Assembly (NCBI GenBank): GCA_963576475.1
Contig: OY754977.1
Location: 17,494,033 to 17,558,032 of the forward strand
DNA length: 64,000 nt
Direction of reading: 5' to 3'
DNA from: Molanna angustata
Lineage: Eukaryota > Arthropoda > Insecta > Trichoptera > Molannidae
Part shown: in pieces, positions 11,829-22,075 of the stretch
How positions within the stretch are numbered: position 1 is the first letter of the stretch
Layout: each line of letters begins with the position of its first letter
The notes under the pieces: generated by a model
What the model was told of the DNA's origin: nothing
Databases searched by the model: none
What the model saw: only the letters and a program-made list of their open reading frames with translations
Made by a program: the position numbers and the translations under genes

Positions 11829-12300
11829 ATTAGTAAGCCGTCATGTTAAAATGGCAATGGGCAGGTCATGTGGCAAGACAGAAAGATAATAGATGGACCC
11901 CCAAAATTCTGAATTGGAGACCCTATCATAATAGAAGAGGTGCAGGGAGACCACAGAGGAGATGGACTGACGATGTTGTCTAACTGGTGGGACATGGGTG
12001 GAAGCAGAGCGCCCAGGATAGAGAGAAGTGGAAAACCCAGGAAGAGGCCTTTATCCAGCAGTGGAGTAAAAGGGGCTGAAGAAGAAGAAGAAGAAGCCGT
12101 CATGACACAGTTCGGTTTCTGTGCGGGCGTCCTGGGTTCGATTCCCAGCAGAGGAGAAATTTATTTAAATTTATTTCTCACGCAAATATTGCTTCTCTGG
12201 GCTGGAAACACTGGTTAGGTGGAAGAAATTGCCATACGGCAATAAACTCGACACTTGCGCAGGGTGCAAGGAAGTGTTCATTATTATTATTGTTATTAAT
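11829..12300 (+). mobile_element. SINE family 2 interrupted by a LINE fragment
   Basis: The head is split: ...AAGCCGTCATG at 11835-11845, then after the LINE fragment the same 11 bases at 12094-12104, continuing ACACAGTTCGG, the B box GGTTCGATTCC, CAGCAGAGGAGAAATT, the body with GGCTGGAAACACTGG and TTGCCATACGGCAATAA, and the tail AAGGAAGTGTTCATTATTATT. Apart from the insert this is the best-preserved body of the family. Confidence 0.75.
11846..12093 (+). mobile_element. 5'-truncated LINE fragment with 11-bp target duplication
   Basis: The plus frame reads WQWAGHVARQKDN, later GRPQRRWTDD, one stop, then AQDREKW and QQWSKRG before the real terminator at 12077-12079. This is the conserved C-terminal tail of LINE polyproteins. 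A (GAA)n tail ends at 12093. AAGCCGTCATG flanks both sides exactly, showing target-primed insertion of only about 250 bp. The ATG that seems to start the frame belongs to the target duplication, not the element. Confidence 0.85.
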
Positions 12301-13045
12301 TTAGACATCTCATTTATATTTGCAATATTTATTTGCTTTAAATAGACTATATTGTTTTGGAAGATAGTGCCTTTATCAACTGTTCAAGTCGAAATATTTC
12401 GACTGTTTACTACCAAATAATTCGCCGAAAAGAACGTCATCGGAGATAATTTGTTGTAGAACCTAAATCAGTAGGTTACTTACAGTACAATATTTCATAA
12501 TGGAGTTCAACAGCAATATTCGTTCCGTTGACATTATCAGAATAACAAAACAAGTAAAATTGTAATCTGTTATTTAAAAAAAAACGTGTTTTTATCGATA
12601 AATTAAAATCGCACGACAATTTAATCGCTAAGTAATTGTCCAGAATGAATCACAATTTAATGCGAAATGATTTAAACCAGAATTGTACCTAATATTATGC
12701 TGCTTATATATTTTAAGGATTATCTCCTTTGTAAAGGAAGACCCTTTCTTTATCACTCTCACATGATGGATTCAACGTTAATAATTAAAGACTTTTTCTA
12801 TCTGTACCTGGAAGCATTTCGATCATGTTCACATGTATAACAATGCTAATCAGGAAAAAAATGATAGCCAGCCATCTCGTTATAATAATATGATAAATCA
12901 TATTGACTTTTATTGGCAAGCAGAATGGGTGGCATAATTCAAAATATTGTTTTCTTAGTAATATGAAATGTAATACTTTGTAACGCACATAATGTTCGCT
13001 GCGATGTTATTATAGAGAAGAAAAAGATTATTTTTATATTGATAT
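12301..13045. other. AT-rich spacer
   Basis: Nothing supported on either strand. Confidence 0.5.
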
Positions 13046-13690
13046 ACCGGCGCCATGGCAGAGTGGAAATTAGTTCGACTACTGCACAGACGACATATGG
13101 GTTCGATTCCCACTTCTTCTTTTTCGCCCTCGCTTTTGTCCCATTTACTTGGGGTCGGCTCTCTTTATTCTATTTCGCCAAACTCGCCTGTCCTGTGCCA
13201 GATCAGGATTCAACTCCCTCTCTCGCAGATGCTTCTTGATGCTCGACAGTCATGTGGCTGGTGGTCTGCCTGGTCTTCTCGCTGGAGTCTCGATGTCCAA
13301 GGCTTTGTTTATAATATAGTCCATCGGTCGTCTCAAAATGTGGTCATACCATCTAAGCCTTCGACTTTGACTTTGACTTCGAATTTTCGACTATTATTTC
13401 ATCTATTTGAAAATTTCACACTTTGAAACTACCGCGGACGTGGAAATTCCTCACTTTATCAATCTTTTTCAGATCCCCAGTCCATCTTTTTGGTGTTTCA
13501 GCTTTAGTGCCAGTTCAGATTTGTATGGGTTCGATTCCCACCGAGGGAGATATTAATTTAAAATGATTTCACATAAAATTATTTATTCTATGAACTGGAA
13601 AAACTGGTTAATTGGAAGAAATTTGGTAATTATCTCGCCACTTGCGCACAGTGTCGTAGGATATAGTTAGATAATTAAGAAATTAAGCAT
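13046..13690 (+). mobile_element. SINE family 2 interrupted at its B box
   Basis: The head GCCATGGCAGAGTGG...ACATATGGGTTCGATTCCCAC is cut after the B box by a LINE piece. TATGGGTTCGATTCCCAC is repeated at 13524-13541, after which the body resumes CGAGGGAGA...ACTGGAAAAACTGG and CCACTTGCGCA. Body substitutions make it older than the 12.1-kb copy. Confidence 0.75.
13114..13523 (-). mobile_element. LINE C-terminal fragment with 18-bp target duplication
   Basis: The minus frame contains RWYDHILRRP, TPARRPGRPPAT, one TGA stop, then DLAQDRRVWRNRIKRADPK and a purine-rich tail. It is bounded by exact copies of an 18-bp target (13096-13113 and 13524-13541), the B box region of a SINE. A shorter relative is at 27353-27500. 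Confidence 0.85.
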
Positions 13691-14160
13691 AGCAGAAGAG
13701 AAAGAGACGTTTTAATACCAAGAATTGAGTAGTGTTGGAATTAAAGTATCGTATAAATAATATGTTCCTTTTTATTTCCTAAATTAAGCATATGCTTGTG
13801 CTATGCTTAGACCGCTCTGTCACCACCCATTTGATTTTACTTAGTAAAGTAGAACAAGGGTAGAAATATAATACCTATAGAAGTGTTGAAATTATGTATG
13901 TGTCAATACTATAACGTTTTTAAAATTGAGTTTAAAATGCTGTTTAAACCACGTGTACAGGATAATATCCCTATATATAAAAATAAACACTTGTTTTTTC
14001 TTTCTACATTTATTTTATTCCTCTCCAGGACGACCTTTCGCCTGGTGAAGGCCTTTTCAACTGGTAATCTTTATATATTTTTTTCTGCGCACAACCCAAA
14101 CTAAATTTTGGATTACTGTGACGGTATATATGCTAATCTACCAAAAAGGAAATGAATAAA
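13691..14160. other. AT-rich spacer
   Basis: No supported gene. A 73-codon plus frame at 13883-14104 has no recognisable content. Confidence 0.5.
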
Positions 14161-14163
14161 ATT

Positions 14164-14950
14164 CAGTACACAGTTTTCAATGCTGCAGCCAGGCTAATCA
14201 CTGGAGCCTCCAGGTTTTCTCACATCTCTCACCATCTTCGCAATCTGCATTAGCTTAAAGTCTTTAAAGATTGAATATAGACTCTGTCGCATGATCTTCA
14301 GAGCAATTCACGGTATGGATCCTACTTACCTCTCCGAATTCTGTATTCCACATTCAATTAACGACAGACAATCATCACTTTGTTCTGCATCTTCATCCAT
14401 GGTTGGAAAATTATCTGATATAAACAGGGTACACACCACTAATTTCGGCGTTCAGCGTTCAGCGTTCTTGAGGCGAGATATTCATGAAAACGGCGCTTTA
14501 TAAATCATCCAAATTCATCCTATATCATATTAATATATTATTGTTATTCATGAGTAGGTACCTAATCTTAATCCTCGTATATAAAAGGACCAATGTAAAT
14601 TCCTTAGACTATAGAATAGTTGTAAGTCCGGATATTGCGTCGTCTAACTCACTTTGTATTTTCAAGAAAAAAACTAAAGAAGGAATATTTATCCCATAAC
14701 ATCTGATCCCGATTTCCCCTCTTTTTTTCTTTCCCAATCCATGTTTTGGTATGATGTTTTTTTTGTCTTTAATACCTACTTACTTTAATATATTGTAAGT
14801 ATATTTTCTTTTTTTTCTCGCTCTCATTCTTTTGCTGGTGTACAGTGTACCTACACATACAACTTTGTCATACTTTGTAACCTGGTTGGTAGGAAAAAAT
14901 TGCCTAATAATGGCAATAAGCCCGCCAGTGTGCATTATTATTTTTTTATA
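14164..14950 (+). mobile_element. CR1/L2-type LINE 3' end
   Basis: Decayed C-terminal reverse transcriptase text: FNAAARLITGASRFSHIS, a W-to-TAG stop, a frameshift, then IEYRLCRMIFRAIHGMDP and YLSEFC. Later, out of frame, NSLCIFKKKTKEGIFIP ends the protein near 14697. The 3' UTR ends ...GGCAATAAGCCCGCCAGTGTGCATTATTATT. The same ending occurs in the opposite-strand copy at 30965-31870. Confidence 0.8.
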
Positions 14951-15486
14951 TTACGTACAAGAAGATAAATAAATAATTTAAAACTAATAAACTGTATATG
15001 GGACCTTTTACTTCCAATCTAAAAAAATATATGCAGGTATTTTGGAACAAAATTATATCGCCTTTTTACATATCTACATATATGCATATGTATGGGAAAA
15101 TAAATTAGAATTGTCCAAAGTTATCGGGGTTCGGTATCTGCAACATATTCGTTTATAAAATTTAAACAGACAACTGGGTGATCCATCAAGGACAAAATCC
15201 GTCTAAACGGGAACACATGAGATTGAAACCCTCCCCGTCCCCTTATGCCATACTCTAACAGAATGAAGGGGTATGTCAAGTGATCAATTACCAGATAGTT
15301 AATTCAACTCGCATTGAAGTTGATAAATTCTATTTCTCCCGAGTTATCGAGGTATATCATCAACCCATCTACTAGAGCTTCGAGGGTTCAATTTCTTCCT
15401 CAATATCCATTTTGACATAACAAGATAATGTGGACGAACGAAAATGACACGTGGAAATATTGTTCATATTTTCTGAGCAAAATTTT
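14951..15486. other. AT-rich spacer
   Basis: Nothing supported on either strand. Confidence 0.5.
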
Positions 15487-16041
15487 GCGATACTGGTTTC
15501 GATCCCAAGCAGAGGAGAGATTTATTTAAATTTATTTCTCACACAAATATTTTTCGCTACTTCCACCACCACCCACTCTGCATATGGGGACTCCAAACGG
15601 CCCTTTCACAGAACGCTAAATGAGCGACAAAAAAATGCAGAGCAAGAAAAGTAGCTCATGGAGCCCTCTAGATTAGCAATCTCGGCACAATAGTGCAAAA
15701 AGAACAAGTTCCGTTGCTATCGACGAATGTGAATAGAAGATTCACACTCGTTGACTGTCATCGACTTCAGATCTTTTCAAATGTAAAGCATTAAACTTAA
15801 TGGTAATCAACCAATAGTAAGGCACCATAACTATGACAGAACTTCTTGAAGGCTTTAAAATTATTCTTCGATATCACAAAATCCGCAAACACGCAAATTT
15901 TTTTTCTCTATCTCTATGCTGAGTACACTGGTGGCCTAGAGAAGATTTAGAGGTTTTAGCCGAAGAAATTGGCGAATGAAATATACTCGCCATTTGCGCA
16001 GGGTGCAAGGAAGTGTTTATTATTATTATTATTTATTATTT
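15487..16041 (+). mobile_element. SINE family 2 interrupted by another repeat
   Basis: The B-box side GGTTTCGATCCCAAGCAGAGG and TTTATTTCTCACACAAATATT lie left of the insert. GAGTACACTGGTGGCCTAGAG and the tail GCGCAGGGTGCAAGGAAGTG(TTATTATT) lie right of it. The word CACACAAATATTTTT on the left and a near copy, ACACGCAAATTTTTTT, on the right of the insert look like an aged target duplication. Confidence 0.65.
15554..15890 (+). repeat. Dispersed repeat G inserted in a SINE
   Basis: Its right part, about 15795-15885 (ACCAATAGTAAGGCACCATAACTATGACA and further in phase; key words CCAATAG, AAGGC, CATAACTATGACA), matches the minus strand of 60401-60688. Both could encode a ...GxPIxRxHNYD... stretch. 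The class of element is unknown; a coding fragment of a retroelement is plausible. Confidence 0.45.
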
Positions 16042-16045
16042 AATA

Positions 16046-16130
16046 GAAGGTCGGCGAGGGACAGCAAGTAGACAGATGTCTTGGCTGCGAAATATTAGGG
16101 AATGGACAGGCTTCAGAATCAAATAACTCT
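16046..16130 (+). mobile_element. Small LINE C-terminal fragment
   Basis: One open stretch reads EGRRGTASRQMSWLRNIREW then TGF. It matches the minus-strand fragment at 54010-54280 and the interrupted copy at 44906-45660. Confidence 0.7.
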
Positions 16131-16859
16131 TCCGTGGTTTATACAATAATTGTGAATTGTAATAAAAAAAAATTACTTACTTATATCTCATGTAGGGATA
16201 CTTTATTTGTTACAATTAACATTTCATGTAGGTATATGATTGCACTGCAAAAAACTCATTAGATTCCAACTGACCATTTTTATTATGCTAATAGATTCAT
16301 TATGACATTTTTTATATACTCATGATCCGCGATTTCGAATATTCACGGTCTGCCTTAAATCAATAACACCATTATTTTTCACAGATGAATTCAGCTTTGT
16401 TTGTCAAAGGTGTACCTATATTTCAACAAGAATGTCCTTTTTCTATGTATCTAGTGATTTTTGTAGATAACTAATAAAATAAAATTTCTGTATCCTACAC
16501 AATAATTAACTCTTCAACCAAACGATAAATCACTAAATCGTATAGGTATTTGAGATAAATGTATAAAATATATAGGTAATAAAATTTACTTAACTTTTTT
16601 GAACCTTTGTATTCTTCACATAAGTTGTAAATTTAAGCAACCGGTTTCGGAAATAACCGTTTCCTCGTCAGGCAAATTTACAATTGAAGCCGAATGTGCC
16701 GATGCAATAGGGAGAAGATCACGAAGTTGTGGGTTGGGGGGAGATATTTATGGAAGTGGAGAAAAGGAAAGAAAATATTTCACAACAGATTGAAAGTTTT
16801 TTTCACATTCCATTTATATTAGAGCGACAGAGAAAAAACATCATCGTGTGGGACGAAGT
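16131..16859. other. AT-rich spacer
   Basis: Nothing supported on either strand. Confidence 0.5.
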
Positions 16860-17235
16860 TTTCATATTGTAATATTTGACAGCTAAAAAAAACTAGAAGC
16901 ACTAATATATATCGTTTGAAATCTAATGGGGTCTAAGGGAGTATTACATACAAAAATTTGCAAAATTTGAAAAGAATCTAATGAGTAGGTACTTCATTCT
17001 ATAATCGATATAATAGAATAAACACGCCGTATATACATAAATAGTACATGGCACATAATATGTAGAACACAGCACACACACATATACACATTGTGATTAA
17101 ACTTTCATAACACAATCTCAGCACGATACCTACTAGTTTAAAATCTGCAACAAAAAATAAATTTTTAAATTTAAAATGCATAACTACCCATCATATCCCC
17201 TAGGGGTAGGGAGGAGTAAAAATGCAAATATGGAC
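16860..17235. repeat. Dispersed repeat F, copy 1
   Basis: Aligns over its length with 26215-26525: AGAAGCACTA, AAATCTAATGGGGT, TTTGCAAAATTTGAAAA, ATAATCGATATA, AACTTTCA and GAGGAGTAAAAAT occur in the same order and spacing. No terminal inverted repeats or coding content were seen, so the class is unknown. Confidence 0.65.
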
Positions 17236-18199
17236 TTTGAGTCTTCTGCCTGGTTGGTCTTCCTTCCACTGATGGATGTGGACCTCTTTTTGTACATTTT
17301 ATGAAAATGATATTGTAAATATTGTTTGAATACAATTTTCATCTCAACTATGACAAAAAGTCATTCCTATTGTTAGGTAGCTTCAGTTCAAAGAGTTTTT
17401 ACTTTAATGGCTGACTATAATTTTATGGTGATGAAGGTAACTTACTTGAATGTTTATTTTCTGGTTACATTGTCACTGGTAAAATGATATTTCACTTGTT
17501 CACGGATTCACTGATTTTATTCGTTTTTGATATTGTTGATCGACAGATGATATGTACTGACCGGATGATGATTCGAAAGTGGGAAGGATAAGGAAATGTA
17601 TTGTGGTAGGTATATGGGAAAGAGAGGGACAGGTATATAGGTTGGATCAGTCTTGCATGGAACACATTTAAATTTTGAAAATAGTTATATAGATTGATTT
17701 AATTGTACGTAACACCTACTTTTAAAGAAAAATCAGGATTAATTCAGATCAGTTTCAGTATTCGCGGGATTTTACTTAATCGCTTTTCACAACTTACTCA
17801 TCTCGTGAATGTCGAGTAGATGTGTTTATGTCAACGAACAAACATTTAACAAGGACACGGTTGCATAAACAATGAACAATGCTATCATAATTTAATGATA
17901 TAGGCGTGATGACTTGTCGAAGTACCTATATAGAGTTAAATAACGACATAATACGAGTCGTGTGTCGTGCGATGAGGTGACAGGTTCGAGGTATGTCAGA
18001 ATTCAAATATGCCTTGAACAGCTCCCTGTAATTATTTCCGCTCACTGACAGTTGAACTGAAATACAAACAAGGGTGAGGGTTTCATATTATCGTGGTATT
18101 GACATTTTTCATCGGCTTTTAAAACAACCGCAGTAAGGGCCGTATGTAGATACCATTTTTGATAATATATGTGATTGATTATATATTATTTATTTACAC
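17236..18199. other. AT-rich spacer
   Basis: No supported gene or repeat partner. Confidence 0.5.
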
Positions 18200-18330
18200 A
18201 TAAATTAATCTACAAATAAACTAATTTCTCAATAGATGGTGTTACAAAAAAGGGTTTCTTCGTTACTTCATATATGGCAATAGTATAATTCCTTATTTTC
18301 TGGTGAATTGTTACACATTATTCAAATATA

Positions 18331-19380
18331 CTAGTTGCATGTAACACATGAGATCCAACTGTCGATAGCGATAGTATGTATAGTTGAAGAATATGTACCA
18401 AACTATAAACCCATAGATACAAATTATTGAATATTTTCAGATATTTTGTTTTCTATACAACATATGTAGGTATGTATGTCAAGATAGGATAGTATGGAGG
18501 AAGATCCTTTTTCCTACCCAGAATATGCAAATTGCATGATGGTATGTATGTATGTTTGGAGATGAAGTAACAAACTATTAAGTCTTCTTACATATTGTGT
18601 ATAGGCGACTGCCATACAAAATGTATGAAGCGATGTCGTCACTAAATTCAATTTTTAAAAAAATTGTTAAAAAAAAATTGAGATCTTCTACTACAATGTT
18701 AATATTTTTTATAGAAAATTAAATTATCTAGTTGGGGTGTTTCGGCTTTTTTCGATAATTGTAGAAGTTTTGGAAATATAGGCAGTTAAACTCATAAATT
18801 TATCATAAAAAAAATATTTTTCTTAATAAAAAATGTTTGAGAAACCCTGGAATTTTTTTGAAAAAATTAATTTGAGATTTTGTATTTGTCTATGATTGTA
18901 CCAATTTTCAGCGTTCTAGCCTTTATGGTTTCTGAGATATATGGAAAAATAAAATAAAAATTCAAAAGTTGATAACCCCTGACTGAAACAAAAATTCAAA
19001 ATTCCGAGTATAAAAGTTTTGTAGGCCTGTAACTGTTTATATATTCTGAAATTTTAGGCTCTGTAAGTTGAGCGGATCAAAAGTTATAAGGGGGGGACGG
19101 ACACACAGACACACACACACACACACAGACACACAGACACACACACAGACACACAGACACACACACACACAGACACACGAAATGTTCTACTCCGAATTCT
19201 GAGTAAATCCGTGTATGGAACATATATGCTGCGAAGCCTCTAAGTTGGTGTTTTTTGACTTCAAAGTTGGAAAAGCCGTGAAAAAAGTAGACCTCTCCAT
19301 ACAATTCTCGCGTATTCTGGCTTGATACATTGTCGATATGTTAAGAGAACAAAGTTCTCCTGAACAAATCGACAGTTGGA
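18331..19380 (-). mobile_element. Non-autonomous Helitron, family A, copy 1
   Basis: On the minus strand it starts A|TCCAACTGTCGAT and ends ...CATGTGTTACATGCAACTAG|T. That gives TC at the 5' end, CTAG (CTRR) at the 3' end, a hairpin CATGT-GTT-ACATG 6 bases before CTAG, and insertion between A and T. A 13-bp subterminal inverted repeat (TCCAACTGTCGAT) lies at both ends and a second hairpin sits in the first 42 bases. An internal (CA)n tract spans about 19095-19180. No Rep/helicase. It interrupts repeat B. The 75-codon frame beginning MYGEVYFFHG is part of the repeat. Confidence 0.85.
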
Positions 19381-19399
19381 TAAAACTTTAAAAAAAAAT

Positions 19400-19535
19400 T
19401 ACATTGATAAGGGAACTCAATAAGAAGGCATAATTGGTGAACGTTGCGCAAGCGCATAAAGTGATCACGTAAACCAGCTGATGACAGGTCGTAAGCCCTG
19501 TAGGTGCCTTCTTATTGAGTTCCCTTATCAATGTA
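19400..19535. repeat. Perfect 31-bp inverted repeat inside repeat B
   Basis: Bases 19400-19430 and 19505-19535 are exact reverse complements (TACATTGATAAGGGAACT... / ...AGTTCCCTTATCAATGTA). In other copies of repeat B the right position instead reads GCCTTGAGTTCCTGG or similar, so the right arm is a local inverted copy of the left arm. Confidence 0.9.
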
Positions 19536-19944
19536 TCCTGGTTCTTCTATAATATCCCAACTTTGTTTCAATTGAGATGTTAAAAAGTGTGTCTGTAAAA
19601 TTATTATTTATTTATTTATTTTCAAACATGCACGCTTCTAATAGGGCATTTTCACTTAATAAATGATAGGAATAAATAATTTCAATCATGTACCTTCTTA
19701 GGCACAAAAAGACAACAAGTATAAACGCAATTATAAAAAAAACAAATAGGTGCAGCTATTAAAAAAATGATTAATCAAAAACGTTGCTATATCTCGGACT
19801 ATTAGTGCCTTATAATTTGCGATTTGACCAGCCCCCGATAACGTGTCGTTTAGATCAAGAAAATAAACAAGAAAAGATACATAACTCAATATATGGAAGT
19901 GACAGGTGTCACGTGACTGGCAACTGTCACTTCCATAGTAATAA

Positions 19945-20732
19945 TAATACATACATACATACATACATACATACCATCACGCCATGTCCCTTGCGGGGTA
20001 GGCAGAGAGAACCGAACGCCACATTTTTCTATCCTGGCACGCATTTCTCGCCTCGTCCACATTCATGCATCGTCTCATACATGTTCGTCTGTTGCTCACA
20101 CTTCTAACATTTCCGTCTTTCAGAATATCGTTCGCATGGTCGTTCCATCCCTTTCTTGGGCGTCCCCGACCTCTCATTCCATTCCTTTCCGCTCTGTATA
20201 TTTTCTTCGTCAGGCGCTCCTCATTCATTCTCCCCATGTGACCAAACCATCTCAATGTGTTCACCTTCATTCTAGTAATGACATCTTTCTTCAACTTACA
20301 TTCTTTCCTTATGTCCTCATTTCTTACCCTGTCATACATCGTTCTATTGCAAATTCTTCTTAACGATCTCATTTCAACTGCATTTATTCTGCTTTCATGC
20401 GTCTTCTGCCATGTCCAGGTTTCACTTGCATACGTCAAGTTTGGCACTACGATGGCGTTATGAATGGCAACTTTGGCATCCTTTGATATGTTGCGGTCAT
20501 TCATAATTGGTGTAAGTGCTCCATTCACTCTGTTTCCTGCCATAACTCTTCTTTCGATCTCTTTATCTAGCCGTCCATTCCGTTGAAATATGCTTCCCAA
20601 GTATACATATTCGTCGACTTGCTCGAGCCATTCGTTCTCTACCCTTATTTTACACGCTGTTCTGCTTTCACTCTTTTCAAAGACCATTGTCTTTGATTTT
20701 CTAGCATTCATCCTAAGTCCGTTCTCTATGCA
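19945..20732 (-). pseudogene. LINE reverse transcriptase C-terminal region, 5'-truncated
   Basis: An open frame of 244 residues (19977-20711) whose homologous text runs in from about 20732 (ENGLRMNARKSKTMVF). It holds the C-terminal LINE region: DEYVYLGSIFQRNGRLDKEI, ASETWTW, INAVEMRSLRRICNRT, LRWFGHMGRMNEERLTKKIY, GRGRPRKGW, CMRRCMNVDEARNAC and SVLSAYPARD. The palm motifs lie upstream and are missing, so it is a truncated remnant although the frame is undamaged. The 3' tail is a CATA/TATG microsatellite (19945-19976). More decayed relatives lie at 29695-29880, 60033-60330 and 61626-61740. Confidence 0.85.
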
Positions 20733-20927
20733 TAATAATAATAAGTTATTTGTATAGCGCCGTTTAATGATTCGAGATCATACCAAGGGCGCTGATAGTC
20801 TAATGTTGTGTTGCTCTCTGTAACAAAGCTGTTTTTAGTCCTTTAGTGAAAGTGCTCTTGCTTTGAGCACTGCGGACATCTAGAGGCAGTGAATTCCACT
20901 TAATTGGACCACTCACATACATACCTA
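20733..20927 (-). mobile_element. LINE family D, C-terminal end and 3' UTR
   Basis: The minus frame NSLPLDVRSAQSKSTFTKGL then KTALLQRATQH ends at a stop at 20800-20802. The 3' UTR contains AAACGGCGCTATACAAATAA and ends in a (TTA)n tail at 20733. The same GGCGCTAT 3' end occurs at 39270-39590. Confidence 0.75.
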
Positions 20928-21118
20928 CATTGAGTTATCTTTTCTTGTTTCTTTTCTTGAGCTAAATGACACGTTTTCTAGGGGGGCAGAATGGAATGCT
21001 TACCTACAGAATGTAGAATAATATTTTAACTTGTTAATTTTGTCGACGGATAATTCGTGGTGAAACTCCATTATACTAGGTATAAATGAAAACACTAATT
21101 TGTTTAAGTTTCAATATT

Positions 21119-21250
21119 TAATTTAAAATTGTCACTGACCGGTATCGATCTGTTGAAGACCATCGTTAGAGTGCGATCTGTTGAAGACCATCGTTAGAGT
21201 GCGACGATGGTCTTCAACAGATCGATACCGGTCAGTGCCAATTTTAAATT
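21119..21250. repeat. Foldback hairpin with 28-bp tandem duplication at its tip
   Basis: The left arm (21119-21166, containing GTCACTGACCGGTATCGATC) pairs almost perfectly with 21204-21250. A direct repeat of period 28 bp (GATCTGTTGAAGACCATCGT at 21147 and 21175) lengthens one arm. Could extrude a stem of about 47 bp. Downstream ATTTATACGTAGTTTTC is repeated at 21250-21300. Confidence 0.85.
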
Positions 21251-21649
21251 AATTTATACGTAGTTTTCATTTATACGTAGTTTTCATTTATACGTAGTAA
21301 AATAATATTATATCCAAAGTATCAAATTCTGGAATATAACTATAATTGAACTAAATAACATATATAATTTTGTGTATGAAAAGATCCTTAATGTAATTTT
21401 GTGAAAGGGAAATTAATTCTGCGCATTGAGCGCTAAATATCCCCAATACATCTCTGATCGCTGTTGCAACTGTAGGCGAATCGAAATGTAACCCCATCTT
21501 TGAAATTCGTAATAAAGTACAATTATTGTGAAATAAAATATTTTTGCATCACTCGACAACAGCAATTCTATACATAGAAAAGCAGTTTTAATTTCCATCT
21601 TTCATTAAAATATTGCTAATTTTCAAAGGTTACAAATTGATTTTTGATA

Positions 21650-22075
21650 ATTATATAGGTTTATTTCGGAAAATGTGGGACTGGCAAAAACAAAAGTAAT
21701 GGGCACAAAAGACTTCCAGAATAGGGTTGAGGGAAGCATTATTGAAATTGTCCAAGAATATATATCTATACCTGGGGCATAGCGTTCGACTGGATAAAGA
21801 AAACCTGCTGAACTCAAAAGAAAGATTGGACTTAGTTGGGCTGTCTTAGAAAAAATGTCAAATGGGATATATCTTGAAAAACCATTGACCATGATGCTGG
21901 GTCGTCACTAAGAGATAAAATAAGAAATAAAACGGCGAAAGAAAAATCAAAAGTAACAGATGTAATTTACCGTGTGGCGACTCTGAAATGGAAATGGACG
22001 ATTCACGTCTCGCCAGAATCTCGGACTATGGAGCCTAGTTATGAACGATACGGAATCGATACTTGTCACCTAATA
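21650..22075 (+). mobile_element. Degenerate LINE C-terminal region with internal deletion
   Basis: The plus-strand text runs GLAKTKVMGT, VQEYIYLGHSVRLDKEN, KRKIGLSWAVLEKMSN (frame changes). After a missing middle section it continues SLRDKIRNKTAKEKSKVTDV and YRVATLKWKW. The WKW...HV ending corresponds to the WQWAGHVAR start of the fragment at 11846. Confidence 0.75.

Larger units (their letters stand above)
18200..19600 (-). repeat. Dispersed repeat B, split by a Helitron
   Basis: The left piece (about 18205-18330) carries TTTCTCAATAGATGG and TTCGTTACTTCATATATGGC. The right piece (19381-19600) carries ACATTGATAAGGGAACTCAATAAG, the conserved GCGCAACG and ACCTGTCATC words and ends in a minus-strand TCTCAATTGAAACAAAGTT start. 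In the uninterrupted copies at 35.0-35.6 and 37.6-38.1 kb these pieces are adjacent, so the intervening 1050 bp arrived later. Confidence 0.75.
19836..20988. mobile_element. Inverted-repeat-bounded element filled with LINE fragments
   Basis: The left end is CCCCCGATAACGTGTCGTTTAG, continuing through ATCAAGAAAATAAACAAG to about 19895. The reverse complement of 20928-20988 is CCCCCCTAGAAAACGTGTC with the same continuation. The roughly 60-bp terminal inverted repeats resemble the ends of the foldback at 25724. A hairpin GGAAGTGACAG...CTGTCACTTCC (19893-19936) follows the left end. The interior is two LINE pieces on the minus strand. No own transposase. Confidence 0.55.
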
